Of a stretch of DNA of 64,000 bases, positions 51,854 to 59,881 are shown one piece after another. The stretch spans positions 1 through 64,000 of the forward strand of contig JADGPR010000003.1 of the NCBI GenBank assembly GCA_017882335.1, given 5' to 3'. Positions within the stretch are counted from its first letter, which is position 1, and every line of letters begins with the position of its first letter. A program made the position numbers and the translations under genes. The notes beneath the pieces are model-generated. The model was not told the DNA's origin. It worked only from the letters and a program-made list of their open reading frames with translations, and did not search any database. The DNA comes from Bacteroidales bacterium (GTDB lineage: Bacteria > Bacteroidota > Bacteroidia > Bacteroidales > FEN-979).

Positions 51854-53101
51854 ATGGCCTTCGCGATGAGAAGAAAATCGATCTGGCGGAATGTTGCATT
51901 GTTCCTGGCAATTCTCGGCCCGGGTATCATTACCGGCAGCGTGGATAATGATGCCGGCGGAATCACCACCTATTCCGTGGCAGGCGCCTTGTATGGGTAT
52001 AACCTGATCTGGACGCTCATTCCTTCGTTCCTAGTGCTCATCATCATCCAGGAAATGAATGCCCGGATGGGGATAGTTACCGGGAAAGGCCTTGCAGACC
52101 TGATCCGGGAGAATGCCGGCGTCAAAATCACATTTTTTATCTTTATCGGGCTGCTGGTGGCGGATATCGGGAATACTACCACTGAATTTGCAGGCGTGGC
52201 CGGCAGTCTTGAAATCTTCAGCGTGAGTAAGTACATTTCTGTTCCCATCGTGGCGGTCATGATCTGGGTGATGGTAGTGAGGGGAAATTATAAGATCGCG
52301 GAACGAATCTTTCTTGTTTTCAGTGTAGCGTTACTGATGTATGTGGTCTCTGCGCTGATGGGCAAACCGCACTGGCAGGAAATCGGCCACTCAGTCATTC
52401 ATCCGGAGATGAAAATGAATACCCGGAGCATCGAAATGATCATCGGGATCATCGGTACCACGATCGCTCCCTGGATGCAGTTTTACATGCAGTCGAGCGT
52501 GATCGAGAAAGGGCTGAAGATGCGGCAGTACAAGTTCATTCTCCTGGATATCATTATCGGCTGCCTGGCTACTGTTGTCGTTGCTTTCTTTATCATGGTG
52601 GCCTGCGCTTCCACCCTGCACATCAATAACATCGTGATCAATGAAGCAAAAGATGCAGCCATGGCGCTGAAACCACTGGCCGGTGCAATTTCGTCGCAGG
52701 TATTTGCCTTCGGGTTGTTCATAGCTTCGATCTTTTCCGCTACCATCTTGCCGCTGGCAACAGCATTTTATGTTTGCGAGGCATTTGGCTTCGAAGCCGG
52801 GATCGACAAAAAATGGAATGAAGCTCCACAGTTTTACTGGCTGTATACCGGCATCATCGTGCTTGGGGTGATCATCATTCTCATTCCTAATGCCCCGTTG
52901 ATCGCAATCACGCTGTGGTCGCAGATTATCAATGGACTGCTTCTTCCGGTTGTATTGGTTTGCATGATCCTGCTGGTTAATAATAAAAAGATCATGGGGA
53001 AGCATGTCAACAAGCCGATACAGAATATCATCGGGTGGGTTTCGATTGCAATTTTGGTGGGATTATCGATGACGCTGATTCTTATGCCGCTTTTTAAATA
53101 A
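51854..53101 (+). CDS. NRAMP-family metal transporter, probably Mg-type (NRMT-like)
   Basis: This 415-aa inner-membrane protein has eleven hydrophobic segments and the NRAMP N terminus LGPGIITGSV. In canonical Mn/Fe NRAMPs the metal is held by DPGN in helix 1 and by Met in MPHN of helix 6. Here helix 1 reads D33-A-G-G and helix 6 reads A205-P-W-M, so the thioether ligand is gone. Loss of that Met is the mark of the NRAMP-related magnesium transporters described in some Clostridia and Eggerthella. With the MgtE-type sensor encoded just upstream, Mg2+ uptake is the best guess. Transport of another divalent ion cannot be excluded. Confidence 0.9.
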   Translation: MAFAMRRKSIWRNVALFLAILGPGIITGSVDNDAGGITTYSVAGALYGYNLIWTLIPSFLVLIIIQEMNARMGIVTGKGLADLIRENAGVKITFFIFIGLLVADIGNTTTEFAGVAGSLEIFSVSKYISVPIVAVMIWVMVVRGNYKIAERIFLVFSVALLMYVVSALMGKPHWQEIGHSVIHPEMKMNTRSIEMIIGIIGTTIAPWMQFYMQSSVIEKGLKMRQYKFILLDIIIGCLATVVVAFFIMVACASTLHINNIVINEAKDAAMALKPLAGAISSQVFAFGLFIASIFSATILPLATAFYVCEAFGFEAGIDKKWNEAPQFYWLYTGIIVLGVIIILIPNAPLIAITLWSQIINGLLLPVVLVCMILLVNNKKIMGKHVNKPIQNIIGWVSIAILVGLSMTLILMPLFK

Positions 53102-53515
53102 TATCCAGACATCACTTCCATATTTTTACTGCTTTATTTTTCTCGCAGATGACCGCAGATTTATTGCAAACTTGCCTACCTGCAGGCAGGTTTTTGCAGA
53201 AAAGATACCAACACGAATTGAAAAAGAACCATCTTAAAAATGAACTTTAATGGATTCTGCGTGAATCAGCGTTTAATCTGCGAAAATCAGCGAGAACTTT
53301 TTGTTTTGAAATTCATGAATCAATTATTTGCGTTTCTTAGCTTAGCGGTGAAATTATTTTTCGAAGAAGACTCAAATTTGATTCCTATAAATAAAAAAAA
53401 TCCCCAAAACCATATTACCTTTTCAATTTTGACCGATTAATGTAAAAATAATGAAACCGGCCGGACATTATTTGTACTTTTGTTCACGGAGTATTTACAA
53501 AAAAAACGAAAAATC
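53102..53515. repeat. Repeat-filled gap upstream of ssb
   Basis: CGCAGATGACCGCAGATTT (from about 53143) and GCGTGAATCAGCGTTTAATCTGCGAAAATCAGCG (53259-53296) are members of one word family in opposite orientation, around a CCTACCTGCAGGCAGG palindrome at 53176-53191. Part of the dispersed-repeat motif GACTCAAATTTGATTC occurs near 53370. A 66-aa frame at 53240 is translated repeat, not a gene. Confidence 0.6.
53475..53482 (+). promoter_or_regulatory. -7 box of ssb
   Basis: TACTTTTG, 33 bases before the ssb ATG, fits TAnnTTTG and lies inside the longer open frame, which supports the shorter start. Confidence 0.5.
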
Positions 53516-53947
53516 ATGGCAACAGGAATCAACAAAGTGATCTTGATCGGAAACCTTGGAAAAGACCCGGAGATTATACGGTTGGAAAGCGGGGTTAAAA
53601 AGGCAACATTTTCACTTGCAACGACAGAAGTTTACAAGAACAAGGAAGGGGTAAAAACGGAGCATACCGAATGGCATAACATCGTGTTGTGGAGAGGTCT
53701 TGCAGAAGTTGCTGAAAATTACCTGAAAAAAGGAAATTCAGTATACATCGAAGGCCGGATCCGCAAACGCGATTATGAGGATAAAGAAGGCCAGAAACGT
53801 TATATCACCGACATTCTCGGCGATGTGATGACCATGCTGGGCGGCCCGAAACGGGAAGGTACACCTGAAGAACATGCTCCCATCGTGACCGAAAAAGAGA
53901 ATGGCACCGGGGAAACAACCACGCCTGAGGATGATCTTCCCTTTTAA
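53516..53947 (+). CDS. ssb: Single-stranded DNA-binding protein
   Basis: This 143-aa tetrameric OB-fold protein coats ssDNA in replication and repair. It starts MATGINKVILIGNLGKDPEI and contains TEWHNIVLWRGLAEVAENYLKKG and VYIEGRIRKRDYEDKEG. The acidic C-terminal tip EDDLPF, which recruits repair proteins, is intact. The frame is open 12 codons further upstream, but those codons cover the promoter. It lies in the mutY-ssb-gldD neighbourhood. Confidence 0.96.
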   Translation: MATGINKVILIGNLGKDPEIIRLESGVKKATFSLATTEVYKNKEGVKTEHTEWHNIVLWRGLAEVAENYLKKGNSVYIEGRIRKRDYEDKEGQKRYITDILGDVMTMLGGPKREGTPEEHAPIVTEKENGTGETTTPEDDLPF

Positions 53948-54035
53948 AAGGTGGTGACATGGTGAAGTGGTGACATGGTGAATTTGAAAGAATTTTTTTA
54001 CTCGCCACCTCACCACTTCACCAGTTCACCAGTTT
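53947..54035. repeat. Inverted GGTGACATGGTGAAG word repeat between ssb and gldD
   Basis: GGTGGTGACATGGTGAAGTGGTG words are followed, after an A/T centre, by CGCCACCTCACCACTTCACCAGTTCACC, their approximate complement. It forms a long imperfect hairpin in the transcript. It stands where gldE is usually found and parallels the element at 9247-9329. Confidence 0.7.
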
Positions 54036-54051
54036 TTCCAGTAGCACACGC

Positions 54052-54633
54052 ATGAGAATAAACCGTCTAATTTTATTAGCACTCATCCCGCTCGCTCTCT
54101 TCTCCTGCCAGAATAGTTACGTTCCAAAGCCCCGTGGTTATTACCGGATCGATTTTCCCGTAAAGGAATACCGGCTGTTTGATACTACTTTCCCCTATAC
54201 TTTCGAGTATCCCGTGTATGCAAAGATCGTTCGCGACAGTTCCCGGATGGCTGAACCCTATTGGATCAATATTGTTTACTATTCTTATAATGCCCAGCTG
54301 CACATCAGTTATAAACCCATCAGCAAAAACCTGGCAAGCTATCTCAACGATGCACACACCCTGGTGAACAAGCACATTCCGAAAGCCAATGCCATCAGTC
54401 AGCGGGAATATATTGATTCTGCTGAAAAAGTGTTCGGGCTTGTTTATGAGATCAGTGGTTCGGATGCAGCTTCCACCTACCAGTTCTACCTTACCGACAG
54501 CACCAAACATTTTGTCAGGGGAGCGCTTTACTTCGATCTTGTTCCGAACAATGATTCCCTGGCGCCGGTCATCGATTTCCTGAAGAAAGATGTTGAACAC
54601 ATGATCACGACCTTCCGGTGGAAGAAGCGTTAG
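54052..54633 (+). CDS. gldD: Gliding motility / T9SS lipoprotein GldD
   Basis: This 193-aa lipoprotein has lipobox LALFSC (Cys19). The family start SYVPKPRGYYRIDFPVKEY follows and is diagnostic for GldD, as is DTTFPYTFEYPVYAKI. GldD is needed for gliding and for T9SS function in Flavobacterium and is kept in non-gliding T9SS bacteria. Its presence fits the T9SS cargo genes at 21406-33488, 38240 and 56111. The usual partner gene gldE is absent upstream, where only repeat DNA is found. Confidence 0.93.
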   Translation: MRINRLILLALIPLALFSCQNSYVPKPRGYYRIDFPVKEYRLFDTTFPYTFEYPVYAKIVRDSSRMAEPYWINIVYYSYNAQLHISYKPISKNLASYLNDAHTLVNKHIPKANAISQREYIDSAEKVFGLVYEISGSDAASTYQFYLTDSTKHFVRGALYFDLVPNNDSLAPVIDFLKKDVEHMITTFRWKKR

Positions 54634-54647
54634 AGCCGTTACAAGTC

Positions 54648-55046
54648 TTAAGCTATTTTTTTACCAGCTGTAGGACCTGGTTTAAGTGAATGAATTTCAT
54701 TTATTTGAATTATACAAACAGCATAGGGTTTACGTATTCCTAGTTTTACAGACATTGCAACTGCCAGTTCATACAACTCTCCACTTTCTTGCAATGAAGC
54801 AGTTCCAACAAATCTGTATCCATCTAGGATATCACGATTTACAACAGAAACACAAACTTTTGAACCTCTTTTGATATTTGTATAAGTTGCACCACCGGTA
54901 CCTTCGGTAAAAATAAGCGAATCATCAGATAATACACGGGTTGAGCGCTTTGGTGCTACATTTGGCGTTCCGTCTGTATTGACTGTTCCTACAAAACATT
55001 GCTGTGTTGCAATCATATCTTTCATTTCCTGTGTCAGTGTTGCCAT
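54648..55046 (-). CDS. Pyridoxamine 5'-phosphate oxidase-like flavoprotein
   Basis: This 132-aa split-barrel FMN-binding fold protein resembles small PNPOx-like or flavin reductase-like family members. It starts MATLTQEMKDMIATQQCFVGTVN, with PNVAPKRSTRVL and NRDILDGYRFVGTASL in the core. It probably binds FMN or F420, with reductase or stress-related roles; substrates are unknown. The frame is open 9 codons upstream to 55073, but the ATG at 55046 fits the family start. It is monocistronic, convergent with gldD, with stops 14 bases apart. Confidence 0.85.
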   Translation of the reverse strand: MATLTQEMKDMIATQQCFVGTVNTDGTPNVAPKRSTRVLSDDSLIFTEGTGGATYTNIKRGSKVCVSVVNRDILDGYRFVGTASLQESGELYELAVAMSVKLGIRKPYAVCIIQINEIHSLKPGPTAGKKIA

Positions 55047-55383
55047 ATCTGTTTTTTTTAATAAATTAAACATTTATACTATTATCAAACCAGTTATTTT
55101 ATCTGTCCGGGGGTTAATAGTGCTTTGTTGTTCTAATTTTAACGATGTCAAAAGTACAAATAGGAAATGAATCTTTTTACTTTTTCCAATTTTATTGGTT
55201 TTAAGCTATTTTTATCCCAAAAATCTCATCATTCTAATTCCCTATTGATGGTCGTGACTTTATTTGTATAAAATATATCATAGAATCTTACGTTATGTTA
55301 ATATTATCTTTTACCCATCCGGATGAAGCACTGATACCTTTTCAACTTTACGTTCCATTTAGTTTTAACATAAACGTCATCGT
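55047..55383. other. Divergent intergenic region, no gene seen
   Basis: AT-rich, with no repeats of the kind common elsewhere and no clear promoter box of the TAnnTTTG form. It separates a minus-strand PNPOx-like gene from a plus-strand lipoprotein gene. Nothing more can be supported. Confidence 0.5.
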
Positions 55384-56046
55384 ATGAAAAGTAAAATGCT
55401 TTTTACCTTAGCCATTCTTGCATTGATATGCTTCTCCTGCAAGAAAAAGAGTACCGAATCAACCTCATCTTCAGAACCCGATTTCACACAACTTAAGGTG
55501 GGGAATTACTGGGTTTATAAAGTTTATAAAGTCGACACGAACGGAGTGGAAACTGACCAGAACAAAACCGATAGCAGCTACATCCTGAAAGATACCCTGA
55601 TCAATGGGATTCAGTATTTCGTCAAAATTTCTTCATCTTTCCCGTTTTCACGCTCTACTAATCCCCTGATGCCCCCTGATACTACTTGTCTGAGGGATTC
55701 GGCAGGTTATCTTCTGGAACGTACCTGGAATGGAGGATCCTTGATTGTATTTGCACGTGACAATTTTACGGATGTTTTTTTGTCAGACTCAATTGACAAC
55801 CTTGCTCTGAGGCAGATAAAGATGACCGGAAAAGATTCTGTTGTCAACGTACCGGCAGGAACATTCACTACACGAAGTCTGTGTCTTATTTTATATCCGC
55901 TTCATCCGGATTACCCATGGGGTATTCGAAGGTTCTTTTATATCTATGGCAGCGGTGTAGGTCAAATTAAATTTACCTTTGGCTTCTATTCTGAGCCCGG
56001 CCATTATGAAGCCCAGCTTGTCAGGTACCATATTGGGAAACCGTAA
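55384..56046 (+). CDS. Hypothetical lipoprotein (YWVYK type)
   Basis: This 220-aa protein has lipobox ICFSC (Cys19) followed by a Lys/Ser-rich linker. The mature domain begins FTQLKVGNYWVYKVYKV and appears all-beta. The pattern resembles the 215-aa lipoprotein at 30794, so both belong to a loose family of surface or periplasmic lipoproteins of unknown function. It precedes the six-repeat T9SS protein by 64 bases, which include a GTGACACGTTATGCGTCACG word repeat. Confidence 0.8.
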   Translation: MKSKMLFTLAILALICFSCKKKSTESTSSSEPDFTQLKVGNYWVYKVYKVDTNGVETDQNKTDSSYILKDTLINGIQYFVKISSSFPFSRSTNPLMPPDTTCLRDSAGYLLERTWNGGSLIVFARDNFTDVFLSDSIDNLALRQIKMTGKDSVVNVPAGTFTTRSLCLILYPLHPDYPWGIRRFFYIYGSGVGQIKFTFGFYSEPGHYEAQLVRYHIGKP

Positions 56047-56110
56047 CTTGTGACACGTTATGCGTCACGATTGTTCGAGTTTCAGATAGTTCCTTCATAA
56101 AAGCACAAAA

Positions 56111-57325
56111 ATGAAAAAAAGCCTAAGCCTTATAATTCTGAATTTACTTGTTTCCGTTCCCCTGTTTTCCCAATGGGTTTACCTGGATTCCGTGGGTAAT
56201 AACATCAGAGCATTATCCTCATCTCTAAATTATTTATATGCCTGCACTTCATTGGATGGAATATTTTATTCGGTGGATTCCGGATTTTCCTGGCATGCTT
56301 CGAATAATGGAATAACTAATATGAATGTCAGAACCATTGCAGGTAAGGATAGTTTACTTTTTGCAGGAACAGAAACAGGTCTTTTCAAATCACTGGACCT
56401 TGGGATGACCTGGATTCATGCATACGGAATTCCAAGTTCAGACATTCGTGAAGTCAGGTTCAGGGGAGATTCCATATTAATCGGTTCCTTTGGTAGCGGA
56501 ATTTATATTTCGGTGGATGATGGATTCAGCTTTTCCCTAGTAAATAATGGCTTATCGGATCACTACATAAATTGCCTGTTCGTTCATGGTTCTAGGATAT
56601 TTGCCGGGACCGATCAAGGGGGAGGCATTTTTGCTTCCGATGATAACGGGGCAACCTGGGTTCAGAAAAATAACGGAGTTCCGGTGAATCCCTGGGCTCC
56701 GTCAAAATATGATATGATTTTATGTTTCGCGAACAATGGATCCACTTTATTTGCTTCCACATGGGATTGTGGTATTTTAATCTCGGAAGATAATGGGGAA
56801 AGCTGGGGTCAGATCCAGGTTGGTAATAACACGGTGTGGAATTATATCAACTCGATAACATGCTACAATGGAGGTCTCCTGGCAGGATGTTATGGTACAG
56901 GTATTTATAAGTCGATAGATAACGGGATGACCTGGGTAGAAATAAATGAGGGTCTTCCGGATTGGTCTGTACAATCCATCCACATTTACGGGAACTATTT
57001 ATATGCAGGAACAACAAATGCTCATGTTTTCCGCAGGCCTCTGAGCGAGATAATCACCAGTATCCAAGAGAATGGGAATATAGAAGAGACGAACGTATAT
57101 CCCGATCCGGTTACCGGCATTTCAAAGATCCTCTTCCCGGATTATCAACAAGAACAATACTCTCTCGCGATATATTCAATAAATGGCAACCTAATCAAGG
57201 GGAATGAGCATCCCTCAGGAAATTTCTTCACAATTTCCAAGAGTGATTTTAACAAAGGTTGTTATTTCTTTTCCCTCAAGAAAAATAGAATCCGGGTTTC
57301 ATCCGGGAAATTCATTGTGAATTAA
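56111..57325 (+). CDS. T9SS-exported six-repeat Asp-box propeller protein
   Basis: This 404-aa protein has a signal peptide (MKKSLSLIILNLLVSVPLFS). Six Asp-box blades can be read: SVDSGFSW, SLDLGMTW, SVDDGFSF, SDDNGATW, SEDNGESW and SIDNGMTW. Each is followed by a W/F...NNG turn, so a complete six-bladed propeller fills residues ~25-325. The C terminus (VYPDPVTGISKI...FSLKKNRIRVSSGKFIVN) is a diverged type A T9SS sorting domain. No catalytic acid or Tyr of sialidases was recognised, so binding or structural use is likely. Confidence 0.87.
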   Translation: MKKSLSLIILNLLVSVPLFSQWVYLDSVGNNIRALSSSLNYLYACTSLDGIFYSVDSGFSWHASNNGITNMNVRTIAGKDSLLFAGTETGLFKSLDLGMTWIHAYGIPSSDIREVRFRGDSILIGSFGSGIYISVDDGFSFSLVNNGLSDHYINCLFVHGSRIFAGTDQGGGIFASDDNGATWVQKNNGVPVNPWAPSKYDMILCFANNGSTLFASTWDCGILISEDNGESWGQIQVGNNTVWNYINSITCYNGGLLAGCYGTGIYKSIDNGMTWVEINEGLPDWSVQSIHIYGNYLYAGTTNAHVFRRPLSEIITSIQENGNIEETNVYPDPVTGISKILFPDYQQEQYSLAIYSINGNLIKGNEHPSGNFFTISKSDFNKGCYFFSLKKNRIRVSSGKFIVN

Positions 57326-57367
57326 GAATTCCGGATTTCTGATGCCCTGATGCCGAACTTCCTCGTC

Positions 57368-59833
57368 CTACTTTTCGAATAACTGATCATAGGTGTTCTC
57401 CCATCCCGGCAGTTTTCCTTTCACCGACAAGTCAAGCGGAGGATTTTGACCGCCCATATTCAGGAGCCGAAGCAATCCTGTGGAAATATAAGGGTTCTTC
57501 GCGGGATTAAATGTTTCTCCCGTTTCCTTTGCTAACCGTTCATCGTTGCATCCTTCCAGGAATGCATGCTTTTTTTGAAGGTTATACAGCGCAACGGAAT
57601 AAGGAACTGCATATTTCTGTTTCAGCCGGGCTACCTCAAAAGCCTTTTCGAGCAGGTCAGATTCATTTTCACCAATACCGTTTGAAAGTCCCAGGTCATG
57701 TGCCCGTTGTGCAGTCAATCCCTGCAAAAACAATTCGTCAATGACCGACTCCCCGAAGCCAAGCCGGATCAGTTCCTGTATTGCTCCGAAGCCTGCAAGG
57801 ATGGCATATTCAATTTCAGGCTGGTTATAATTTTTCTTTACCCGGAATACATTCTTTCTTTTCAGGGAATCAAATTCAACACCTTTTATCACCAGGTCAA
57901 AACGCTGGTTAAGGAAATAGGTGAATTCTGCGCCTCCGCCCCATTTTTCTCCAAAAACGCCGATCGTCCATACCGGCATTTCCTGGATGAACCGGAATAA
58001 TTTCATACCGCATCTGGTAAAATAAGAAGCCTCTTCCTCACCCAGGAACTGGTAGCCGGTATTTGCATCGAACCATCCTTTGTTGAATTGGCGTGCATCG
58101 GCCCCCAGCATACGCATCCCTTTGCCCGAAGCAGTGAAAAGAAGTGCCCCGAGTTGACCTTTCATGTAAAGCCTGGTCGAAACCCCGATGGCATGATCAA
58201 GCTGATCGATGGTATTACGGTTCCATACATTTCCGTTCAAGGGATTATCGAAAATGATAGATGCCACGCGGTCTTTCCGGGTCGGAAAAATATATCTCAG
58301 ATCATTATAATAAAGATCCATCTCTCCTGTAATAAAGTTTCGCTGGCTTACAGGAGTTCCATAGATCCGGCCATAACCCAGCAGGTTTGACCAGCCTTTC
58401 TTTTTCATAAAATAAAGCAGGCTGGGCTTATTTATCCGGGGGCCTGTCTTACCGTCAAGATCGAACAATTCCGTACGGTCGGGATTTTCACTGGCCGCTT
58501 TCTTCACAAGCCCAATGAAGCCATCGAACCCATAAAAATCAAGAAATCCGTCGATAATTTCGCACAGGCCATGTTTGAAACGCAATCCCACTTTGGTGGA
58601 AGCATTGATATCTGCAGCGGTCGCATGGTTATCCTGGATCAGGTCCAGCGAATATAACATCAGCGGTATCACGTACCGCCTGAATGTTTTCCCTCCCATA
58701 TCGCAGGATCCTGCAATTTTGATTAGTCCTTCTATACTTTTGATGGAAGAGTTCCGGTGATCAAGGGAGTTTGCCTCGGTCACAGACCAGTACTCCTGGC
58801 GATTTATTTCAAGGATGTCGACATATTTTTTACTCCCGGGATCATATACTTTGACTGCTTTTTCCCGGTTTGGAATACCCGACCATTTAAAGAAACCCTC
58901 CTTTTCCCCGCTATAGATTCCAATTCTTCCCGCTTTTTCAAGTGCGCCAACCCAGGTGGGGTAATGTTTGCCTTTCTGGTTGTAAAGAACCCTTAACCGG
59001 TCATCCGCCGGTAACGCCTTGTTCAGGTGCTTTGCACATTCTATATAAGGCATATGGCCAGTCCGGTCAAGAACCTGGAAAGGATTTGCTGTAAGCAGCT
59101 CAAACACCTGCGGCAACTCAACCAGATCCTGCCCCGTTTTTACATCCCAGCTGATGATAGCTGCCATCCCTTCAAAAATCGGATCCGCCACATAACCATG
59201 ATGATCATTCCTCAAGGCAATCACTTTCTTTTCCAGGATCTGTTCGGCAAAAGCGACACCCATCGTGAAAGTCTCCTCACTGGCATACTTCCCTTTCATG
59301 ACATCGAACAAACGGTTGATGTGAAATGGGAAATAACCGTGTCCGGTGAGAAACCTGTCACGCAAAAACCGGTCATTGAATAGTTCTGCAAGTTCAGCCG
59401 TCGTATGAGAAGATGTGTTGGAAAAGATAAAGATCAGTTTTTTCGGATCGGCATGTTTTTCAATATTTGCAAAGATGACCTTTTTGACATCGAGCCGCTC
59501 CGTGGCAACTTCCCATATGACCTCGGCATCTTTAAGCAGGGCAAAGTCTTTGGTATAAATAACCCTGTTCATAAAGTCATTCATCTGTTCCGCAAGAAGC
59601 CTCCCGCCTTCAACCATATCTGAAAAATATGCGGAGATATCCTTTTTCGCCCTTTGAAGTGAAGGATCTGAAATATCTATAAAGATCACATCGTAGTCAG
59701 TCTTGTTGAGAATATCGATCCCGATCCCGATTCCCATGGTTCCGGATCCGATAAGGGCAATCCTTTTAATGCTGTTCAGTTTTGGTATTTCCCGCTGCAG
59801 TAACCGGTTTCCGTATGAAAAAACAGTACCCAT
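57368..59833 (-). CDS. 3-Hydroxyacyl-CoA dehydrogenase / enoyl-CoA hydratase fusion
   Basis: This 821-aa beta-oxidation protein has the dehydrogenase first (NAD-binding ALIGSGTMGIG near 26-36; catalytic-region HGYFPFHINRLFD near 183-195). A crotonase-fold domain is in the C-terminal third (GEKWGGGAEF as the oxyanion-hole segment near 640). This order (FadN-like, 3HAD then ECH) is the reverse of E. coli FadB. It would oxidise and hydrate acyl-CoA ring-opening products. It is the last gene of a five-gene operon with a thiolase, an activase, a dehydratase/reductase subunit and a Dch-like hydratase, which suggests a role in lower aromatic degradation. Whether the C-terminal domain is a hydratase or a ring hydrolase is uncertain. 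Confidence 0.88.
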   Translation of the reverse strand: MGTVFSYGNRLLQREIPKLNSIKRIALIGSGTMGIGIGIDILNKTDYDVIFIDISDPSLQRAKKDISAYFSDMVEGGRLLAEQMNDFMNRVIYTKDFALLKDAEVIWEVATERLDVKKVIFANIEKHADPKKLIFIFSNTSSHTTAELAELFNDRFLRDRFLTGHGYFPFHINRLFDVMKGKYASEETFTMGVAFAEQILEKKVIALRNDHHGYVADPIFEGMAAIISWDVKTGQDLVELPQVFELLTANPFQVLDRTGHMPYIECAKHLNKALPADDRLRVLYNQKGKHYPTWVGALEKAGRIGIYSGEKEGFFKWSGIPNREKAVKVYDPGSKKYVDILEINRQEYWSVTEANSLDHRNSSIKSIEGLIKIAGSCDMGGKTFRRYVIPLMLYSLDLIQDNHATAADINASTKVGLRFKHGLCEIIDGFLDFYGFDGFIGLVKKAASENPDRTELFDLDGKTGPRINKPSLLYFMKKKGWSNLLGYGRIYGTPVSQRNFITGEMDLYYNDLRYIFPTRKDRVASIIFDNPLNGNVWNRNTIDQLDHAIGVSTRLYMKGQLGALLFTASGKGMRMLGADARQFNKGWFDANTGYQFLGEEEASYFTRCGMKLFRFIQEMPVWTIGVFGEKWGGGAEFTYFLNQRFDLVIKGVEFDSLKRKNVFRVKKNYNQPEIEYAILAGFGAIQELIRLGFGESVIDELFLQGLTAQRAHDLGLSNGIGENESDLLEKAFEVARLKQKYAVPYSVALYNLQKKHAFLEGCNDERLAKETGETFNPAKNPYISTGLLRLLNMGGQNPPLDLSVKGKLPGWENTYDQLFEK

Positions 59834-59881
59834 AATAATCCTCTTTTAGATTTATTTCTATTTTTTTAGATAATGATATTG

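Noticed and set aside
52391-53005. 204-aa frame antisense to the NRAMP gene
   Set aside because: Asp/His-rich mirror of hydrophobic codons; no domain.
53240-53440. 66-aa frame upstream of ssb
   Set aside because: Consists of the CGCAGATTT/AATCAGCG word repeat found in several gaps; no conserved features.
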